Of a stretch of DNA of 64,000 bases, positions 23,805-34,960 are shown in pieces. The position numbers and the translations under genes were made by a program. The notes under the pieces were generated by a model. The model did no database searches. It was not told the origin of the DNA and saw only the letters and a program-made list of their open reading frames with translations. This stretch comes from Macrotrachela quadricornifera (Eukaryota; Rotifera; Eurotatoria; Philodinida; Philodinidae). Position 1 is the first letter of the stretch; every line of letters begins with the position of its first letter. The stretch is taken from assembly GCA_022393335.1 (NCBI GenBank), contig JAJEKB010020897.1:812139-876138 (forward strand), read 5' to 3'.

Positions 23805-24877
23805 AGCCGTTTGTCTTTAGTTTAGAATTATGTATGTGTTATATTTGAAATTAAATTCAAGACAAATGAAAGTATTAAAAATGCACTCTTAGCTTTCATT
23901 TAGCATTTCTCTCATATTCAATAGGTTGATTATTATAGAACAGAATAATTATAACTTAATGAAAAAAAAAAAGTAATTATATTGTATTAGGGTCAAATTA
24001 CATCATGTATATCATCCTATACTTATTCTATTTTTATCGAATACACGAGCTCACCTAAATGATATTTGATCATCAAGACATTCTACTTTTCTTGATGTTT
24101 CCAAAAATATCCTGAAAATGATAATATTTAAATAAGATACGAAAAGAAAAAATAAATTACAAAACTATATTGAAGTGCTAATTATAATAGAGGAGTTGAT
24201 ATAACGTTTGATAAGGCTCGTATGTTACAGTATAGAATGGTCAAAGTTAGAGGCTTCTTTACTGACTATTTACATCTAGAGACTCGAACAATCTTCAAAG
24301 ACTTCGTGTTGACGTTAATAGCTGACTGAGACAATCAATATTTACTGAACTCTTTCTTTACAATTCTTAAATTTTCATGTGAAACTTTGTAGAGAAAATA
24401 GTCAGATTGAAGCTTTTATTTCGGTAAAGTTGAGGATTTTAGAGAAAGAACTCAATAGATATTGATTATAATGGTAAGAAAGTTTGAAAAATTTGCGGCT
24501 GTTAAAACGCAAAAATTCGACCATTTTTAACTGTATAAAGTGTATTGAAGAGCAAAATGTATAATGGTCGTTAAAATGCATCAATTTGGCATTTTTTTAA
24601 CTGCTTGGGTAGTAAAAATAAGTGAATCATTTTGTATAAGATCGATTAGATGAATTTTGCACAAAAATTTCTACAATATCTCTCACACTTATGAAGAATA
24701 CTATTTCGAGCTACATATAATTATATTAATATCTTGTACTATTCTCAGACAAATGCTCATTATTTAATTCATAATCTATTCAATTTAGTGTCAATACAAT
24801 CAATATATATAAAATAATTTAATTATATTTAAGACTAATTAGATAATTCCATTGTCTCCATTTCTCTTCACGAGTAT
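23805..24877. other. intergenic, probable promoter side of the GPCR
   Basis: No coding frame or RNA is supported before the ribozymes begin. Confidence 0.4.
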
Positions 24878-24930
24878 TAAGCCAGCTGATGAGTCGTTTG
24901 AGCAAGAACGAAATCTGGATCTTAGTTTGC
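24878..24930 (+). ncRNA. hammerhead ribozyme, type I-like, copy 1
   Basis: Core CTGATGA at 24886-24892 and GAAA at 24910-24913 flank a degraded stem II (GTCGTT...AAGAAC). The final A is followed by a six-base palindrome-like stem III (TCTGGA) and TC, so cleavage would follow 24921. Stem I (24878-24885 with 24922-24929) pairs at 7 of 8 positions including wobbles. The weak stem II makes activity uncertain. Confidence 0.65.
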
Positions 24931-25236
24931 TTTAATCACTTTCCTGTGCATTTATATGTTCCATCAGTGTTTAATTGAATATTTTGTTAATCACGTTTAA
25001 AAATTTAATCAATATATTTACCACAATTAAGCGCTAAGACTATTATTTCTATAAAAATAAAATAGTACACAATCTCCTCCGTTGTTCAATATACACCAAT
25101 GACATCTTCCAAAATCAAAATGTCGCACATTTACAGTGATCACATTCATTCACCGTTTTGTTTCACAATGAATATATTGAGTATATGAGGATTTTCAAAT
25201 AAATGGATAATCGTCCGACTTCATTCAGATGGAGTT

Positions 25237-25289
25237 AAGACGATCTAATGAGACTCTTTAACAAGGTCAAAATTCGAATCGTAGTTTGC
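25237..25289 (+). ncRNA. hammerhead ribozyme, type I-like, copy 2 (core mutated)
   Basis: Same layout as its neighbours. Stem II is intact (GAC, bulged T, CTT with AAGGTC), and stem III is TTCGAA then TC. Stem I pairs 25237-25244 with 25281-25288. The core carries two changes, CTAATGA for CTGATGA (25245-25251) and AAAA for GAAA (25269-25272), which should abolish cleavage. Confidence 0.65.
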
Positions 25290-25790
25290 TTTACTCACCC
25301 ACAAAGTCATTTAAACGAGATATGTATCAAGTTGATGCCGTTCTTTTTAACAGTACACCAATTCAGGATGTCAAAATGATTGTTAGTAATCAAAATCAAC
25401 AAGACATGAAAAAAGAAATCATATGTAAATGACCCAAATGAACATTACTTACCAAAAAAACCACCTAAAAGTAAGCACTAGCTAGTATAACACATTAGCA
25501 TCTGACTGCATATATCAAATCCATTCATTCATTCATCTACACTTCTCCGGAAATTCAAACAAAAGATTACAATCAAAACAATAGTATCTTTTCTCTTTCT
25601 AGTTTTCCTTTCATTATTACAGTTTATTTATATAATAAAAAATCAATTTTCTCAATTAAATTTTATTCTGGCAAATCGTAATTAGTGTAGCTGTTCTCAC
25701 CTTCATGTTGCTTTTTTAGTAAGTCTTGCATAAACTAATGAGATTTATGTAAGATTGTCACCGATATGCAGAATATATTAGAAACCCAAA

Positions 25791-25837
25791 ATTATCTGAC
25801 GAGTTTCTTCAGCAAGGACGAAACGATCGTCGTAAGT
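25791..25837 (+). ncRNA. hammerhead ribozyme, type I-like, copy 3 (core intact)
   Basis: CTGACGA (25796-25802) fits the CUGANGA core. Stem II is GTT, bulged T, CTT with AAGGAC around loop CAGC. GAAA is at 25820-25823. Stem III is CGATCG, then TC, giving cleavage after 25831. Stem I is ATTAT with GTAAG (four pairs). All invariant positions are present, and this is the copy most likely to be active. The short palindromic stem III resembles the minimal hammerheads of Penelope-like retroelements and of retrozymes. Confidence 0.75.
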
Positions 25838-26081
25838 AGCTTAGAATTACAAGGTACAAACTCATCAACTACATGGATAAGGCATATATGGGCTATAATT
25901 TTTATTGAGGTACGTGTTACAGTTGATTTAATAACAGACTCATTGTTATTACGGGTAGTATAAAAAATTTAGAAAGCGTGAAAACACGCTAGAGTATGCT
26001 ATATTACTGCAAAATAGCACAAATTACACAAAAATACGGAAATCTATTATTTTTCTTAATCATTTTAAAAATATTGTATCT

Positions 26082-28023
26082 TCAACTTGGTTGGGATTTT
26101 TTTTCGAATGTAATTTGTGATCTATAATCATCTAAATAATTAATCGTCATACTAGTTGGAAATATTTTCTGAATATTAAAAAACTTTTGACTCAATGATT
26201 GTTTCCATGACCAAAGTTCCACGTGCCACGCTCCTGTCAACACTCTCTCTACGATTTTCAAAAAGCTTGTTTGTTCATAGTTTGCATTTCCATCGCCAGT
26301 AACCAAAACGAGAACTTTTTTTCTAGGATTATCGTTATGATTCGGAAAGGTGTCAAAAATTAGAGCATGTAACGCATTATCCACGAAGACTTCCTAAGAA
26401 AAAAGGGAAAAGTCATTTTAATATGATATTTATCTAGAATAGGACTCACTAAGCCATTCGCCGATCGATCTCCCAGTATGCATTTATAACCAACAGATTC
26501 CCATTCGTTCCAAACACGTGCAGTTTTTGGTGATGGTGTACTTCCAGCGACAATACGTGTTTTTATATCTATTTGTGACCTACCATCTTCTAGTACTCTT
26601 GCAAGATTCTTCACATTTACGCGACCAGCTAGATTTTGTTGACCTAATCCAGTGTCTGGATTGTATTTGTTTTGAGAACCAATATACACATTTGAATTAT
26701 CAACAAAAATATGATATTCTATTGGTGTATATGCTGTCTAAAGTACAGACATGTAAAACATACAAAAGAAAAAAAAATGAAGTTGCGAAAATACGTCGAA
26801 ATAGAAAAAACAGAAAAGGAAAATGTAGCAGAAGAAAATGCTACTAATTAAAATCATAGCTTCAAAGCATGGCACTAGAAATGGAATCGATAATCAGCAA
26901 CGTCGTTTGAATAATCGCGCTTTTTCTCCAAAGAATTGTTGATTTCGCGGATTCCTCACGATATAATAGATCCTATAAATCTCTATGCTTTAAGCGATTC
27001 TCATTATAGAGAAGTAGTCCTGAACTTATTATATTCTGAACATAATACCCATGATATGGATCTGATATTCCAACCGTTCTGCATTAATATATACACATTT
27101 AAAAATGTAAGAGATAAAAAGAAAGATATATAGTATATGGCATATACTAAAGGCTAACAATGCACACACATGGGACATCGTATTAGCTGAAGTTGTGATG
27201 GAGTCTGGTATAGTACTTTCGTATGTTTCCAAGAATATCTATATCTTATGAACATCCAAGAAATAACTTTTTTATATTTCAGTAAATCTTATATCTTCCA
27301 TATCTAAATTTAAATGAGCTCCAAGAAAATAAGCACAGCATATATAAGTAAACGTTCAAATATTTACGTACTGGATCAGGTATGATTGGACCCGGCTCTG
27401 GTGGCTGTGGGTTGGTTATTTTTTTAAATGCAATCGGATGCTTACTAGTTGTCCGCAATGGAAGTCGATCTCCGGGTTTCATGTTCCGATTCGAATAAAA
27501 GGCTTTGTATAAATCTTTAGGGCCGTGTCCTTTAAGTGCCACTTCTTTTAGGTCGTCAACGTTTGACGTACTTTTCAATGTTACTTGTGTTGCTTGGCGT
27601 TCTTCAATTTGAATCCAAACTTTTATGTCAGATTGATTGTCATCACTCGGTCCTGCAATATTCGAACAGAATGTAAACTAATGAATAGTATTCGTTTTAA
27701 TCTTTGCTATACTAGTGACGTAGTCAGAAAAAAATGGTATGCTAGGGGAGGCATATTTGTACTTATAAGCTGTTTCAAAGTTCTTCAGCATGATTCGAAC
27801 GGTTGTAGAAAGACTTGACATAGGAATGCATTAAACTTAATTTGCATATAAACTTATGAAATAGTGGTGATTTTGGAGCAACTACGTAAGCGTATCTGAA
27901 AGTAGGAGCGAAAATATCTTTCCTTTTTACAGAAAGCTTAAAATCGTTTTTATTTTCTATGAACAAATAGAGCATTTACTTTTCCATACTATTTGATCAC
28001 TTACCAACTGATATTATAATCAT
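26082..28023 (-). CDS. NYN-domain (PIN-like) nuclease with small N-terminal domain, 4 exons, 299 aa
   Basis: Exons are 28023-28005, 27652-27372, 26737-26450 and 26393-26082. Phases agree (1, 0, 0) and splice sites are GT...AG. From about residue 107 the protein is a NYN domain, a metal-dependent RNase fold related to PIN. The acidic positions are visible: FVDNSN on strand 1, EVFVDNAL in the middle and VTGDGNANY on the later strand. The first 100 residues (KVWIQIEERQATQVTL, VDDLKEVALKG, MKPGDRLPL, SKHPIAFKK) look like a small alpha/beta domain, perhaps a beta-grasp fold as in Crinkler N-termini; this is a guess. A Pro-rich linker joins the two. The 19-nt first exon (MIIISV) fits by phase only and lies inside an inverted repeat, so the start is tentative. 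Substrate unknown. Confidence 0.72.
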
Positions 28024-28860
28024 AAAAATTTGATAAGAACTGTTTTTTTGTTGGAAACCAGCTGTTAGCATTTAGAACATGATGGATTTAGCACTTTTGC
28101 ATTCCACTTTTTGATCATTTAATATGTTGTATTGAAATACTAATATATGGCATAAGGTGCAATGTGAAGAGTTCTAGCGTTTATAAAGAATGGCTTAATT
28201 TATACTTGCACTTTTTAGTCTTCAAAATGGATAAAATTTCCAGCTATCCCATATACACTGTAATTTTTTTTGAAATTCTAGAAATGCCTTGGTGCATTCA
28301 AGCGATTTTTAAATTTTATTATTCGCTAGTTGATTTTCGAGTTTTTCTGAAATCCTTGATTTTCGTGAATGTATGAATTCAAATTTATTTCCCAGCAAAA
28401 AACTATAAATTGAAAATCGCTAGTGATTTTCGAATACTTAGAAAATATTGATCGAATTCATATAGGCATTTCTAGAATATCTTTCAAAAAACTCTATAAC
28501 TATTTTCTAGTTTACAGTGTAGATGTTCCAAAAACAACATTGTCTTTTTTCTATCTTATGTTTTCATTAACAGTGCTCTTTAATTCAAAAATAACAAAAT
28601 ATATCATAAGATGTAGCCCAAAAAGCGCTACAATTGTAAAAAACATAAGGTAGACAAAACCAATATTGTTTTGGGAACATCCAAAGTTGATAGCTCGAAA
28701 TTTTATTTAAGTACAATTATAGATTAAGCCATTCTTTATGAACTCTAAAACTTTTTACACTGCACCATTAAATTCTATCAGCTAGTTTTCACTAAAAAGC
28801 AGTTCTTATCAAAATTTTATTATTATAATATTAGTTGGGAAGCAATCAAATAGCATAGAA
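27960..28860. repeat. inverted repeat (foldback), about 0.9 kb
   Basis: Left arm about 27960-28215 and right arm about 28690-28860 are inverted copies, sharing for example GATAAGAACTG, ATAAAGAATGGCTTAAT and CCAACTGATATTATAAT in opposite senses. No ORF with a domain lies in the loop. The putative first exon of the NYN gene is in the left arm. Confidence 0.6.
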
Positions 28861-29387
28861 AAGTAGATGCTCGATCAGTTCATAAAAAAAAATTTTCTCA
28901 GGCTTCCTATGAAAATTAAAGGTACTCTGTCATTACGTCTGGATTCCCCTAAGTAAATTCAGTCAGATCCAAGACTAGGATTCGTTGCATCCATAGATTG
29001 TTCTTCCCATCTCTCTGAATGCACCACTACGCTATACTTACACAGTTAGTAAAAGAATTATGTTATTATATACAGTATGAAGAGCTTTCGTACGTAGAAC
29101 AATCTGCTCTCTAGAAAAAAAAGAAGTTTTTCAGAATCTTTCGAGAGGTTCTGACATAGGATGCTATTCAGAAAGCTCAGAAAAGCGTTCAAACTGAAAG
29201 AGCATTCTGTGAAAAACTACTGGGATCATTGCTGATTTCGCACCAAAACTGGTTCTAATCTGTGTATAAAGTGTTTCGTTATTCAAATAGTTTATCATTA
29301 AACCTTACTTAATATGTCTTCTATATCATTATGTTTATATCCTTATTTCCAAACCATTTCACCTTATACCTATATTCTTATAATTAT
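28861..29387. other. intergenic, no feature seen
   Basis: No supported gene, RNA or repeat. Confidence 0.4.
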
Positions 29388-31419
29388 TAGGGGTGGAGGA
29401 GCTAGATACTTAACTTAAAATTAAGATTAAGTGTTAAGCTTTTTTTTATTTAACACTTAGTTTATCAACAATTAAGGGATTAAGTTATAATCAAAACTGG
29501 TAGTGGCGCTTTAACTTTAAAAACAGCAGAATTTTGCGAAATTTAAAGTTGAAGTGCTTTTGCCGTTGATAAGTGAAGATCATGGCCATATTTTTAGTTG
29601 TTATCTGATTACTTAAGAAGGGATCCTAGAATAGTCATATGCCCATGCCACAAGGATATTGGAGTCACCATATAGCCATCATAGAAGCAGTACGTGGATC
29701 TTAATACGTCTATGGCAAAAAAAAGTATCGAAAGATCTCATATAGTTAGCGGAGAGTCGGTGCTAGGGTGTTGATGCTTAAATGCCGCGAACTCTGTTGA
29801 ATTCGAGATATAGATACTCTATCAAACTCCAATCACATTTGACCTTCAACCATCGACTCTTACCGACGAAATAGTAAACGAAGTACCTCATTCTTCAAAA
29901 ACGAACACAACTGAAATGCTGTCTAAAATATTGATCACCGTATGCGATCAAGCTAGCCTAAGTATTAAAAAATAAAAGAACGGAGAGGTATCATATATGG
30001 GACATTGGATCTCAGTAAATTCTCTGTAGTAGCTATTGGTCCGTTTATCGGGAAATCAAAGATACATCAATCGACCCAGAATTTGATTGGCTACCAGATA
30101 CATATCTTTTTCTCATTCAACAAATGAACGCTTCTCATGAAGATGGCAAGATAATGTTTGAAATCTGTTAAAATGGTGCATCTAACCGTATTAAATCTTG
30201 AATGGAGGTTCTGTGTACTTACTCAAGATAGAACGACATATTCAAGAGGTGCACAGTAAAATTCTGTATCCATTATTATATATTCTGCTTCCTGCTGAAG
30301 AGAGGACTAGCATCTGGAAAGGATCCCATTAAGTGATATACAATATTTTCTAAACATTTCAGCCAGTTATTATTCATTTTCATAGAGACCATTAAACTGA
30401 TGCCAGAGAACGGGATATTGTTTAAATACACTATGGAATTCTATATCAATTGATATTTGTTTGATGTTCTACCCGTTAAATGGACGCTCCCTGTGCATGA
30501 TTTAATCAGGTTTAAAGTTCGATTTCTCATAAGACTTGTTTGTTGCCTTTTTTCCTATTCTAGATTGTTATAATATAATAATCTATATTCTGTAGCTCAA
30601 TTTTACTAGCATCGTTTCCCCAAAAAAAATTGTATCGTGTTTACCGACTTTTGGTAAAAACTGGGTCAATTAACGTGAAATGTGGATGAAATTTCTCTTA
30701 GTACTTATATCTTCAATTCAGAAACTACTATGACTACTCCACATAAATCTCTAAATACCCCACTCTACGATAATTGGGTGGGACTAGAAATACTCCTTTC
30801 ACTATAGAAATACGAGCACCTCCGTAATCCTACTAAGACAGCTATACAAAAACTCAGTACCTTCACTCGGCAAGCTATATAAGGCCCGTAATAGTCTCCT
30901 ATGATACCTATATGAAAATCATAGTATCCCTCCCAAGGTAGGCGTGCAGGAGCTCTGACACTCTTCCTAGATAGCCATATCCGAACCGTACTACTTCTCA
31001 TTAGATAGGCGTATAAGGGTCCTAGTACTCATCTTACGATAGCCATATGATGATCTCAGTATCTCTCCAATATTAGCTATGTGAGAACTCCAGTGCTCCT
31101 CCTAGGTAAGCCATACGAGAACGTTAGTGCCACTCCTAATATAGGCATTGAAGAACCTAGTACTTCATGCATGTTAACTGTATGAGAACTCTAGTACCCT
31201 CATGGTATAGGTATATGGCTACTCGAGGATCCCTTCTTGAGTAACCAGATAGCAACTAAAAATATGGCCATAGTCTTTTCTTATTAATGACACAAGCATT
31301 CTAACTTTAAAATCCTTAAAATTCTGCTGTTTTTAAAGTTAAAGCGTCACTACTACTTTTGATTCTAACTTAATCACTTAATTTAATTAAATGGCAATAA
31401 ATTTAAAAGGCCATCCCTA
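29388..31419. mobile_element. hAT-like foldback element enclosing a minisatellite, 2.0 kb
   Basis: Ends are TAGGGGTGGAGGA on the left and TAGGGATGGCC inverted on the right. Arms continue for about 250 bp: 29494-29650 matches 31205-31365 in reverse, including CTTTAACTTTAAAAACAGCAG and AGAAGGGATCCT words. TAGGG-type ends suggest hAT. I could not find a convincing 8-bp target duplication. The interior, about 30720-31240, is a decayed tandem array. No transposase is present. Confidence 0.6.
30720..31240. repeat. decayed minisatellite, period about 40-45 bp
   Basis: Units follow a loose pattern of AGTACTCCTCCTAGGTAAGC-like sequence followed by CATATGAGAAC-like sequence, repeated about 12 times with much divergence. 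A related array is at 34490-34960. Confidence 0.6.
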
Positions 31420-31886
31420 CTTACATTTATATTCTTATGATTGTGTTCTCTTACAACTATGAACTCTTATCTGTATCCTCACGTGTAGACGCTTACGGAT
31501 ACACATGTGCAACTACATGCTGCAGACTATATGATTGAATTTACAGTCATTTAGTTAAATACTCTATCACACTTGATGGACGCAAAGTTGAACGGTCTGT
31601 TGATGAACAATTACGTATTATGTGATTCGAATCTTTTTAAAAAGTCAGATAATGTTTTATATATATTCTGATGGAAAAGCTTGAAGTGTTCTTTGTGGCT
31701 GAGAAGACCTTTTTTGCTTCAGTGCTTTCAAGACAAATTTTTATAGTTGCGTATTTTTTGGCTAAAACTTTCGGGGTTCAGTATATGTTGGAAAAGACCT
31801 TTTTGTCGTTTACTATTGTCTGCCAGAACTTTTCAAGTATTGCTACTATCATCAAGAACTATGAATTACTTCTGCATGCTCTGTTT
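31420..31886. other. intergenic, no feature seen
   Basis: Plus-strand frames here and across 31747-32247 are shadows of, or run into, the minus-strand RING-RRM gene. Confidence 0.45.
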
Positions 31887-32869
31887 CTACTGTAAGATGT
31901 TTAACAGTTTTTCCTCTTGTGAATGTTTACTACCTGAGGTTTGCGGTCGTGGTGGCGGGACTCCTTGCGACGCTGGTAGCGGTGGTGGTTCTATTGATGT
32001 TTCAGTTGGCACTTCTAATTTCCGGACACGAATTTCAGCATCGTTTAAGATCGGTATCCATTTTCCTGAAACATACACCATAATATATTTTGTTCATCAT
32101 CACTCTGGTTTCTATCCGTTCTCACCATTATACTTTTCAATTGCTTTCTTTGCTGATACTTCTTGTTCAAATATAATTGTTGCTGTGTCGTTGAATATGT
32201 TATCTTTTTCTCTAGATAAATGGATAGAGGCTTTCTTTGTTTGTTGATTAATCTAAATACGAAATGATCGTATTTAAAATATGTATGGTGGTGTTTGTTC
32301 ATGTTATTACTTTGATGCCACCGACAATTGAAAATACTTTAAACAATGTGTCGAATAGACGTTCTTCGGGCATATTCAATGGTAAGCCACTGATAGATAT
32401 CCCATTTTGTGTCAGTATTTTTTTATTCTCATCAACACTACTCTTAGATTGCTGCTGGCCTGGAGCGCCTAGAACACCAACAGAAAAGTTATACTCTGCG
32501 AACCTTTTATTTAAAGCAGAATAAATATTCTTTCTACAGTATGAAAATTTCCCCGCCACTTTAATGCTTACTCTTTTCCTGTTTTCGTTCATCTTCAGGT
32601 ATCTTATTGGAGTGCGTTGCAATTATCTCATTTATGGCATGATTCACATGTAATGAACTAAACTGAGCTCGTTGAATCGTGGTTCCATCGTTCATTGGAC
32701 ACATGAAATCCCCTGTGGTACGCAAAGCTTCTTTGCATATGCATCGAAAACAATATGTATGAGAGCAAGGCAATAGACGAGGATCAACAAAGTGTTTAAG
32801 ACATATTTTACAGGTTATTATGTTCTCAAGTATTTGTTTTTTGTCCACTGCTGAAGATATTGCGGCCAT
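31887..32869 (-). CDS. RING finger + RRM protein, 4 exons, 262 aa
   Basis: Exons are 32869-32572, 32495-32311, 32252-32126 and 32065-31887, with GT...AG introns of 58-76 nt and consistent phases (1, 0, 1). Residues about 22-63 form a RING finger: CKIC, then PCSHTYCFRC, then FMCPMND, with Asp where the last Cys is usual (as in some TRIM-type RINGs). This predicts an E3 ubiquitin ligase. Residues about 128-205 form an RNA-recognition motif (ISISGLPLNMPEERLF, TKKASIHL, DTATIIFEQEVSAKKAI, EKYNG), nearest in style to the FUS/TAF15 RRM. A Pro-rich tail follows (IEPPPLPASQGVPPPRP). The combination recalls CNOT4 only in having RING then RRM; the RING type differs. It would link ubiquitination to RNA binding, but partner and RNA are unknown. 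Confidence 0.78.
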
Positions 32870-33881
32870 ACTGAAAATTGTTAATATGATAATCGAACGA
32901 TAAATAACCGAATAAGAGAAGTGAAAATCTAAAATGTAACTGTATATCGTATGACAAGATATACGCACCAAACAATCATAGCATACTTAAAACAATCTAA
33001 AATATAACGGTGATACACTACATTTCTCTCTCTACATTAATAGAGTATAATACAACTCTGCTGCCTCTGTACTAGGTAGGAAAATTATCCTTGAAACAAG
33101 TTTGTGAATATTTGCAACCTATGACCTCGTTCACTAACATGCAACTTTTCGGAATACTGGTAAATTATTTGTACAAATATCAAGATTTCATAAACGAGGA
33201 AACATCTTCACATGCTAAAAGATTTTTTTGCCTACCAATATGCTTGTTAGATAAAATGTCACTAGAAATGAAATACCCTAAGTCAATTCGTAACCCAGTT
33301 GATTTCAGTACGAATGGTGAGCTTTTTAATTTATAACTACTGTTCTTAATAGATATTATTATAATATGCTTCAGCTCACTTTAATTACTGTTTTACTGAA
33401 AGATATTAACAGCCGAATCGGACGTCTATTAATTGCTGTAAAATAATATGACTCTCATCTATACCTATATCATCAATTTCTATTTTACTTATCAAAGTTT
33501 CATGAGCACCTTCAGCACCGTTCAATAATATTAAGTACATAGTGCCAGGAATTTTATCTAGGGGCAAACATCGTACTTATGTACTTTAAAGTATGACAAA
33601 GTACGTTAAATATATTAAATGCACCGCATTGGAAATAATCATTTTTCAGGAGGGTAACGTTATAGTTTTCAAAAGCATCAGCAACATATTTTATACACCA
33701 AACAAAACCGCGTCAAAAGTAGGATTAATTTACATTAAATAGTAAGGATTATGGCAATTTCTCAGTGTTGAATTCAGAAAAATTCTAGAACAGTACACCA
33801 TATCGACATGGAAAAAATCTTCTAATGAGACAATTCAAACTAGATTTTATTTAAAATGATGGGTATCATAAAATAACAAAG
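32870..33881. other. intergenic, no gene recognised
   Basis: An 81-codon plus-strand frame at 33091-33336 has no recognisable domain and no upstream exon that I can support, so it is left uncalled. Confidence 0.4.
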
Positions 33882-34240
33882 GGTGGTCCAAAAGTAACGC
33901 AACTGACAAAAAAACTGAATGTTTCCGTTACGGCTCGAGCAAAAGGAGCTGCTTTTTTACCAGTGATAGAGGCATGTATAAGCTCTATATTCATAAAGGC
34001 ATGTCTAGAGAAACTCTCTATTAAGTATATTGTTTTTCTTTCTATCTGAGAAAAAGTAAAACTTTTCTTGTCGAGGTCTATGATGACACTTTACGAAGGC
34101 TCTCTCTAGACTAGACATATCTTTATGGATATAAAGCTTATACATGTCTCTATTACTGGTAAAAAAATAAACCCCCTTTTACTCGAGCCATAACGGAGAT
34201 ATTCGATTTTTTTTGTTGGTTGCGTGACTTTTGGACCATC
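33882..34240. mobile_element. 359-bp palindromic MITE (mariner-like ends)
   Basis: Terminal inverted repeats of about 22 bp: GGTGGTCCAAAAGTAACGCA on the left and GATGGTCCAAAAGTCACGCA inverted on the right. The whole element folds back, with CTCGAGCAAAAGG against CCTTTTACTCGAG and TAGAGGCATGTATAAGCT against AGCTTATACATGTCTCTA. No coding capacity. The superfamily is a guess from end sequence and size. Confidence 0.7.
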
Positions 34241-34489
34241 AGATATTTATTTTTTTACTATTTCCTGAATATAATCAGTAATCAACATTAGTGTTTCCTA
34301 CAGCACAAAGTCGGAACACGTGCGAACATAAAAGTTTCACATAACTCGATGTTTGTTGCTATGTTTGCTAAAAGATTTTAAACGTGCTTTTTTAGAGTTT
34401 CTTCGTAAACACAATTATGTGTTGTCTTGGACGGCATTTTTTTATTTCACTTGTAGAGTTATTCATCGGTTCTCAAGAACTAGACTAAT
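34241..34489. other. intergenic, no feature seen
   Basis: Nothing supported. Confidence 0.4.
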
Positions 34490-34960
34490 GAGATATTCAT
34501 AAGGCTCCAAGAGCTATATTATAGGGATGCCCATAAACAGGTAAGTGACAACTCCAGTTCATAGTAGTCGTTCTGTTGACTAATTCCAAGCCCTTGTAGA
34601 CTTATGTGTATTCCCATAAGATAGATTTTTAGCATTTATCAGTACTATATATAGTATAGGATATGAAGAGTTATGAGTACCCTGATAGGATAGGCATTCA
34701 AGACTGATGGATACCTTTATAGGATGACCGTTGAGAAATTACGGGTACTCTCTAGGATAGCTCTTGAGGATCTATGATATCCTCATGGTATGGCGCTTGA
34801 AGACTTATGGGCATTCTAACAGAATAGTCCGTGAGAATCTATGGGATTCCCTTAGAACAAGCCCTGAGGATCTATGAGTACTCTTAGAGTATAGCTTTTT
34901 AGGACTTATGAGCATCCCCATATAATAGCCCTTGGAGACCCATGGTGATCCTTTCTAGCT
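34490..34960. repeat. decayed minisatellite, period about 40-45 bp
   Basis: About ten diverged units of the type GGGTACTCTCTAGGATAGC followed by TCTTGAGGATCTATG. The unit resembles those at 30720-31240. Confidence 0.6.

Noticed and set aside
25766..25963. 65-codon plus-strand frame
   Set aside because: Overlaps hammerhead copy 3; no domain, so the RNA explanation is better.
33091..33336. 81-codon plus-strand frame as a gene
   Set aside because: No domain, no splice partners that I could support, and ordinary length for chance.
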